A stretch of DNA of 64,000 bases from Sphingomonas bacterium (GTDB taxonomy: Bacteria > Pseudomonadota > Alphaproteobacteria > Sphingomonadales > Sphingomonadaceae), in contig NZ_CAHJWJ010000012.1 in the NCBI RefSeq assembly GCF_903642285.1, positions 1 through 64,000 of the forward strand, given 5' to 3'. Position 1 is the stretch's first letter; the number at the start of each line of letters is the position of its first letter. The position numbers were made by a program, and so were the translations under genes. Shown here piece after piece: positions 59,481 to 64,000 of this stretch. The notes beneath the pieces were generated by a model. The model had not been told where the DNA came from and did not search any database. It saw only the letters and a program-made list of their open reading frames with translations.

Positions 59481-60374
59481 ATGCAGGTCGCGACAAGCCT
59501 ATTCTACGATCGCAACGCCGCCGCGATGCAGGCGCTGCAATCCCATGCGGACACGCTCAACACGCAAGTCGCGACCGGCAAGAAGCTGACGTCCGCGTCC
59601 GACGATCCGGTCGCGTATCAGACGCTGCGCGGGATCGCGACCGCGACCGCGAACGACACCGCCTACAAGGGCAATCTGACGCTCGCCGGTTCGCTGCTGA
59701 CGCAGACGGATACCACGCTCGGATCGATCACGACCCAGCTGCAACAGGCGTCGTCGCTGGTTCTCCAGGCGCGCAACGGCACGCAGACCGCGGACAGCCG
59801 CAAGATCATCGGTCAGCAGCTGGCCGGTATCGCCGACAGCATCGCCGCGCTCGCCAATGGCAAGGATGCGCGCGGCCAGCCGATCTTCGGCGATGCGAAC
59901 GGCGGTGCCGCGGTCACGAAGAACGCGGATGGCAGCTATACCTATGCGACGACGACCGGTTCGCCGATTCCCGTCGGCGAAGGCCAGACCGTGCAGACCG
60001 GCGACACCGCCGCGCGCGTTCTGACCTTCGGGGGCAAGGATACGCTCGGCGTCCTGTCGACGCTCGCCGCCTCGCTCCAGGCGGGCACCGCGACCGACGG
60101 CGACATGGGTCAGGCGATCACCGACCTGACCGATGCGGGCACGCAGGTCTCCGACGTGCAGGCATCGGTCGGCGCGCGCGGTGCCCGCGTGGATATATTG
60201 CAATCGACGCTGACGACGACCGCCAACGATCGCGAGACGTTGCGTTCCGGGCTGGAGGATACCGACACCACGGCGGCGCTCGCGGAATTGTCGAAGACGA
60301 TGACGATCCTGTCCGCGACCCAGGCGAGCTTTACCAAGCTCTCGTCGCTGTCGCTGTTCGATTATCTCAAATAG
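59481..60374 (+). CDS. flgL: Hook-filament junction protein FlgL
   Basis: 297 residues, flagellin-like: SLFYDRNAAAMQALQSHADTLNTQVATGKKL (in parts), SLVLQARNGTQTADSRKIIGQQ and the C-terminal DTTAALAELSKTMTILSATQASF (in parts), the FlgL D1/D0 helices. Two bases after flgK. Confidence 0.94.
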   Translation: MQVATSLFYDRNAAAMQALQSHADTLNTQVATGKKLTSASDDPVAYQTLRGIATATANDTAYKGNLTLAGSLLTQTDTTLGSITTQLQQASSLVLQARNGTQTADSRKIIGQQLAGIADSIAALANGKDARGQPIFGDANGGAAVTKNADGSYTYATTTGSPIPVGEGQTVQTGDTAARVLTFGGKDTLGVLSTLAASLQAGTATDGDMGQAITDLTDAGTQVSDVQASVGARGARVDILQSTLTTTANDRETLRSGLEDTDTTAALAELSKTMTILSATQASFTKLSSLSLFDYLK

Positions 60375-60493
60375 CGGCGACGCTCCGAATAACCGCGGTG
60401 ATCGCCCGTCTTGGTAACCGCTTGGCTACCAAATCCGGTTAACGATGGTGCGAACGCCGGATCGTCCGGTCTATCCGGGGATAAACGACACCC

Positions 60494-61357
60494 ATGTTTC
60501 CGATCATCGGCATCGTCGTCCTGCTCGGCATGGTGTTCGGCGGCTTCGCCTTCACCGGCGGTGCGCTCGGCCCCGTCCTCGAAGCGATCCCGCACGAAAT
60601 GCTTATCATCGGTGGTGCCGCCGCGGGCGCGCTCATCATCGGCAATTCGGGCAAGGAACTCAAAGGCCTGGGCGGCGGGCTCGGCAAGGTGTTCAAGGGC
60701 CCGAAATATAAAAAGCAGGATTTTCTCGACGTCATCTTCCTGGTGTCGAAACTGATGAAGATGCTGCGCACCGACGGCCCGATCGCGCTGGAACCGCATG
60801 TCGAGGATCCGGCATCGTCCGCGGTCTTCGCCGAATATCCCAAGCTCCTGAAGGATCATGCGCTGGTCAACCTGATCGCCGACACGCTGCGACTCGTGGT
60901 CGTGTCGTCGGGCACGCTCGACGTGCATGCGGTCGAGGAGGTCATGGACCATTCGATCAAGACGCATCACCATGAAGAGGAGAGCGCGCACGGCACGCTG
61001 ACGAGCCTCGCCGACGCGCTGCCCGCGCTCGGCATCGTCGCCGCGGTCCTGGGCGTGGTGAAGACGATGGGGTCGATCGACAAGCCGCCGACGATCCTCG
61101 GCGCGATGATCGGCTCGGCGCTGGTCGGCACGTTCATGGGCGTGCTGCTGGCCTACGGCATGGTCGCGCCGCTCGCGAACCGGTTGCGTCAGGTGCTCGA
61201 TGCGGATGCCGCGATCTACGGCGTGGTGAAGCAGATCATCATCGCCTCGCTCCACGGCCATCCACAGCCGCTGGTGATCGAGGCCGCCCGTTCGGGGATC
61301 GCGCACAAGAACCAGCCGGGATTCGCCGAAGTGTTCGACGGCCTCAGGGGCAAGTAG
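60494..61357 (+). CDS. motA: Flagellar stator protein MotA
   Basis: 287 residues with four membrane helices (FPIIGIVVLLGMVFGGFAF, MLIIGGAAAGALII, LPALGIVAAVLGVVKTM, MIGSALVGTFMGVLLAYGMVAPLANRL) and the MotA cytoplasmic loop. The ATG follows a 120-base gap after flgL. Immediately followed by motB; together they make the proton-driven stator. Confidence 0.96.
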   Translation: MFPIIGIVVLLGMVFGGFAFTGGALGPVLEAIPHEMLIIGGAAAGALIIGNSGKELKGLGGGLGKVFKGPKYKKQDFLDVIFLVSKLMKMLRTDGPIALEPHVEDPASSAVFAEYPKLLKDHALVNLIADTLRLVVVSSGTLDVHAVEEVMDHSIKTHHHEEESAHGTLTSLADALPALGIVAAVLGVVKTMGSIDKPPTILGAMIGSALVGTFMGVLLAYGMVAPLANRLRQVLDADAAIYGVVKQIIIASLHGHPQPLVIEAARSGIAHKNQPGFAEVFDGLRGK

Positions 61358-61360
61358 GGC

Positions 61361-62266
61361 ATGGCCGCGCGCGCACCGCACGGGACGAACCAGCCCCCGA
61401 AGATCATCGTCAAGAAAATCTACATCGAAGGCCATGGCGGTCATCACGGCGGCGCGTGGAAGGTCGCCTATGCCGATTTCGTGACCGCGATGATGGCGTT
61501 CTTCCTGTTGCTGTGGATTCTCGGCGCGACGACCGAGAAGCAGCGCAAGGGTATCGCCGATTATTTCGCGCCCACGCTGATCGATACGCGCACGCTCGGT
61601 ATCGGCGGTGCCGGTCCGTCGGGGGGCGATTCGCTGCTGTCGCAGAGCAAGCTCGGGCCGCACACGTCCAAATCACCCTTCCAGACCATCGCCGCGCCCG
61701 TCGCCAATAGCGGCGGCACGGAAACGGGCAATCGCGCCGCGGACAAAGGCAAGGGCCGCGAAGCGATGGCGGCGGAGGACCGCAAGAATTTCGAGGCGAT
61801 GCGCCGCCACGTCCTCGAACAGATCAGCGGTTCCGCGACCCTGTCGAAGCTCGCGAACCACGTCCATTTCGTCCAGACGCGCGACGGCATGCGGATCGAT
61901 CTGATCGACGATGCCGATTATTCGATGTTTCCGCTGGGGACGACCGCACTGGACGCGAAGGCCGGATCGCTGATCTCGCTGATCGCCGGATCGATCCAGG
62001 GCATGGCGAATCCGATCATGATCCGCGGGCATACCGACAGCGTGCCGTACGGCGATCCGCGCGCGATGAACAACTGGATGCTGTCGTCGGGCCGAGCCGA
62101 GGCGACGCGGCGGCAACTGGCGCTTGGCGGGATACCCGAAACGCGGTTCGAACGGATCGAGGGCGTCGCGGACCGCGAGCCGATGATCGAGAAGGACCCG
62201 GCCGATCCGCGCAACCGGCGCGTGGCGATCACGCTACTCTATCGACCGGGTGCGTTCGGGCAGTGA
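61361..62266 (+). CDS. motB: Flagellar stator protein MotB
   Basis: 301 residues. One membrane helix WKVAYADFVTAMMAFFLLLWI with proton-relay Asp39, a plug/linker rich in Gly and Ser, and a C-terminal OmpA-type peptidoglycan-binding domain (IMIRGHTDSVPYGDPRAMNNW in parts, LSSGRAEATRRQL). The His/Gly-rich N terminus (EGHGGHHGGA) is slightly unusual. Ends the flg-mot operon. Confidence 0.96.
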   Translation: MAARAPHGTNQPPKIIVKKIYIEGHGGHHGGAWKVAYADFVTAMMAFFLLLWILGATTEKQRKGIADYFAPTLIDTRTLGIGGAGPSGGDSLLSQSKLGPHTSKSPFQTIAAPVANSGGTETGNRAADKGKGREAMAAEDRKNFEAMRRHVLEQISGSATLSKLANHVHFVQTRDGMRIDLIDDADYSMFPLGTTALDAKAGSLISLIAGSIQGMANPIMIRGHTDSVPYGDPRAMNNWMLSSGRAEATRRQLALGGIPETRFERIEGVADREPMIEKDPADPRNRRVAITLLYRPGAFGQ

Positions 62267-62283
62267 TCCACCGCGACGGTGAA

Positions 62284-62313
62284 CCGCGGACGATGCCATG
62301 ACATCGTCCGCGG
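62284..62313. terminator. Bidirectional hairpin between motB and mucR
   Basis: CCGCGGACGATG and CATCGTCCGCGG, a perfect 12-bp stem with loop CCATGA, in the 56-base gap between convergent motB and the MucR gene. Suited to stopping transcription from both sides. Confidence 0.75.
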
Positions 62314-62322
62314 ACCGATCGT

Positions 62323-62811
62323 TCAGGCGTTTTCTTCCACCTTGGCCTTGCGCTTCGCGGCGGCGGGCGCGGTCTCGCCCTTGCGTTGGCCGGGCTTGCG
62401 GCCGAGGCCGATCTTCTTCGCCATCGCGCGACGGCTTTCCGAATAGGTTTCGGCCACCATCGGATAATCGGCCTTCAGGCCATAGCGTTCGCGATATTCG
62501 TCCGGGGTCATGCCATGCGTCGACAAGTGGCGGCGCAGTGTCTTGTATGGCTTGCCATCGATCATCGAAATGATGTGATCCTTCGACGCCAATGACTTAC
62601 GCGCGGAAACCGCGGGTGTGTACTCGGCCGCGGGTTCGGCAACCGGAGCAACACCGGTCGCGCCAAGAAGCGCGGACACGGTATCGTGCATCTTGCCGAG
62701 AAAGGCAGGAACTTCGTCTGCCGAAATACGGGTATTGGGATTGCCGAGCCATGCGATCGTCAACTCCGTCGCCAGTTCGACCGCGTTGGTGTCGGTCATA
62801 TCTTCGTTCAT
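62323..62811 (-). CDS. MucR/Ros-family regulator lacking the zinc-site cysteine
   Basis: 162 residues: MucR domain with DHIISMIDGKPYKTLRRHLS and THGMTPDEYRERYGLKADYP and VAETYSESRRAMAKKIGLGR. The usual first zinc ligand Cys of the C-D-H-H set (as in 'IICLEDG' of rhizobial MucR) is Ser here (IISMIDG), while Asp and both His remain. The start at 62811 has GGAG six bases upstream; in-frame ATGs at 62814 and 62823 are alternatives. Such proteins are H-NS-like regulators of surface and motility traits in alphaproteobacteria. Confidence 0.88.
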   Translation of the reverse strand: MNEDMTDTNAVELATELTIAWLGNPNTRISADEVPAFLGKMHDTVSALLGATGVAPVAEPAAEYTPAVSARKSLASKDHIISMIDGKPYKTLRRHLSTHGMTPDEYRERYGLKADYPMVAETYSESRRAMAKKIGLGRKPGQRKGETAPAAAKRKAKVEENA

Positions 62812-63066
62812 CATCGTCTCCATTTGAATTGGATGCGATCTAGCAAGAGATCGCCGCGGGTCAATAACGAAAGATCGGAATTGATGAATAAATATCGGAT
62901 CCTTCGTCCGGCGGCGCGTAGAGTGCGCTCGTGGCCACGGTATCGATAGGGCGTCGCGGCGGCGTGCGGGGTCGTAACGACTTGCCGCATTCGGCCGGTA
63001 AAGTTTTCGCGGGGGCGCAAAAGATTACTGGAATTCAATCGGTCGCATCGCCATTTGGAGGACATG

Positions 63067-63735
63067 ATGAAGATTGCTCTCCCCGCCCTCGCCGCCGCCG
63101 CGCTTATTGGCGTGGCTGGCTTTTCCGCCGGTACACGGGCCGCGGAGCGCGCGGTTCCCTTGCCGAAATCCACGATCGACGTTCCCCCGGGAACGGGATC
63201 GCAGACGGCTGTCTTTGCCGGCGGATGTTTCTGGGGAATGGAGGCGGTGTTCGAACATGTGAAGGGCGTGAAGTCGATCACCGCCGGGTATGCCGGTGGT
63301 GCGGCGGGCACCGCGACGTACGACCAGGTGTCGACCGAGACGACGCGCCATGCCGAGGCGATCCGGATCGTCTACGATCCGCGGATCGTCAGTTTCGCGA
63401 CGCTGTTGCGCATCAATTTTTCCATCGCGCAGGATCCGACCGAACTCAATCGCCAGGGTCCCGACAGCGGCAGCAGCTACCGCTCCGTGGTCTTTCCGCA
63501 AAGCCCGGCCCAGGCGCAGGTGACCCGCGCCTATATCGCGCAGCTCGGTGCGGCGCATGTCTTTCCCCGGCCGATCGTGACCGCGATCGAAACCGGCAAA
63601 TTCTATCCCGCCGAGGCGTATCACCAGCATTTCTACGACAGGAATCCGACCTATCCGTACATCGTGATGTGGGACAAGCCGAAGGTCGCGGCGTTCAAGG
63701 CGGCCTATCCGGCGCTGGCGCTGCCGACGCCCTAA
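63067..63735 (+). CDS. msrA: Secreted peptide-methionine (S)-S-oxide reductase
   Basis: 222 residues. Signal peptide (KIALPALAAAALIGVAGF), then the MsrA catalytic core FAGGCFWGMEAVFEHVKGV with Cys at residue 55-56 region (GCFWG 53-57), VSTETTRHAEAIRI, FFSIAQDPTELNRQGPD-like and YHQHFYD. The signal implies repair of periplasmic or exported proteins. TTGGAGGAC gives a good ribosome site; the ATG at 63067 is favoured over 63064. Ends convergent with the PdeM-like gene. Confidence 0.93.
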   Translation: MKIALPALAAAALIGVAGFSAGTRAAERAVPLPKSTIDVPPGTGSQTAVFAGGCFWGMEAVFEHVKGVKSITAGYAGGAAGTATYDQVSTETTRHAEAIRIVYDPRIVSFATLLRINFSIAQDPTELNRQGPDSGSSYRSVVFPQSPAQAQVTRAYIAQLGAAHVFPRPIVTAIETGKFYPAEAYHQHFYDRNPTYPYIVMWDKPKVAAFKAAYPALALPTP

Positions 63736-64000
63736 GCGGCGATCGGAAAGCGCAGCATCCGGTCGGCGACGGGGATCAGCGCTTCCGCCCGCTGCCCCAC
63801 GGCGCGGACGATTTCGGGATCGTGCGCATCCAGCCCGCCGGTCAATGCGCCGAACGCGGGCAGGATCAGTTTCGTGTCGGTCGCGACGAAACATCGCCGC
63901 GCGACCTGCTTGCCGCGCACCCTGACGCGCAGTTTCGGGTGGTAATGCCCCGACAATTCGCAGCGCGGCTCGCCCGGTCGTGCTTCGTGACGTAGCATCA
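63732..64000 (-). CDS. PdeM-like metallophosphoesterase, C-terminal part (partial)
   Basis: Last ~89 codons; the 5' part lies beyond the right edge. ELSGHYHPKLRVRVRGKQVAR (in part) has the GHxH metal motif of calcineurin-like phosphoesterases, and RCFVATDTKLILPAFGALTGGLDAHDPEI (in parts) matches the C terminus of PdeM, the ligase-associated phosphoesterase found beside lpr/DNA-ligase genes. Partial, so other metal ligands cannot be checked. Confidence 0.8.
   Translation of the reverse strand, partial: MLRHEARPGEPRCELSGHYHPKLRVRVRGKQVARRCFVATDTKLILPAFGALTGGLDAHDPEIVRAVGQRAEALIPVADRMLRFPIAA

Overview
The window is high-GC chromosomal DNA from an alphaproteobacterium, most likely Sphingomonas or a close relative (Sphingomonadaceae). 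The reasons are codon use, the sphingomonad-style housekeeping neighbourhoods (heparinase II/III-like protein next to rpe; leuS-lptE-holA; a DUF3576 lipoprotein; ubiH beside ftsK; lolA beside xth), a MucR/Ros regulator, and a single compact flagellar locus with one short flagellin. No phage, insertion sequence, plasmid function or CRISPR array was seen.

Positions 1-26.4 kb are housekeeping. On the minus strand lie heparinase-like, rpe, holA-lptE-leuS-DUF3576, a thiamine-phosphate-synthase-like gene, ribA-xth, lolA, ftsK, a frameshifted small membrane protein, Trm112, a LON-domain protein, a CnoX-like thioredoxin, rlmE-ppx and a TlpA-like lipoprotein. On the plus strand lie a possible outer-membrane beta-barrel, yggS-HAD-nucleotidyltransferase, a two-gene lower-GC cassette ending in a retropepsin-like protease, ubiH, tRNA-Gln(CUG), argH-small lipoprotein-lysA, and a siroheme-synthase-type dehydrogenase with a CorA transporter. 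Many neighbours overlap by 1-4 bases (ATGA/TGATG). Several gaps carry hairpin-forming intergenic repeats.

Positions 26.5-62.3 kb are a nearly complete flagellar regulon. A minus-strand block reads flbD/fleQ-like regulator-fliEFGHIJKLMNOP-fliQR-flhB and then fliD-fliS. Flagellin is divergent to this block. An SLT-type transglycosylase-flhA-fliA operon, flgM-flgN, and a second MotA/MotB-like pair with flgA lie on the minus strand. flgBCDEFGHIJKL-motA-motB lie on the plus strand.

Regulatory sites read by eye form a coherent cascade. TGGCACG-N4-TTGC sigma-54 promoters precede flgB, the transglycosylase-flhA-fliA operon and, with a very short leader, the second motA. Two CGGCAA...TTGCCG palindromes sit between the divergent flgB and motA-like operons. 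Boxes of the form T(A/T)AAG-N14-GCCGTT, all with identical spacing, precede fliC, fliD-fliS and flgM and fit the sigma-28 factor encoded here as fliA. The inference is that the regulator at 41.6-42.9 kb with sigma-54 makes basal body, hook and FliA, and that FliA, held by FlgM, then makes filament parts.

The window ends with a mucR-type regulator lacking the usual zinc-site cysteine, a secreted MsrA, and the 3' part of a PdeM-like phosphoesterase. The most unusual points are the shared sigma-54/palindrome control region, the second stator-like pair, FliM without its CheY-binding peptide, FlgH without a lipobox cysteine, the repeat-expanded FliK, the lower-GC protease cassette, and a structured unexplained gap between xth and lolA.
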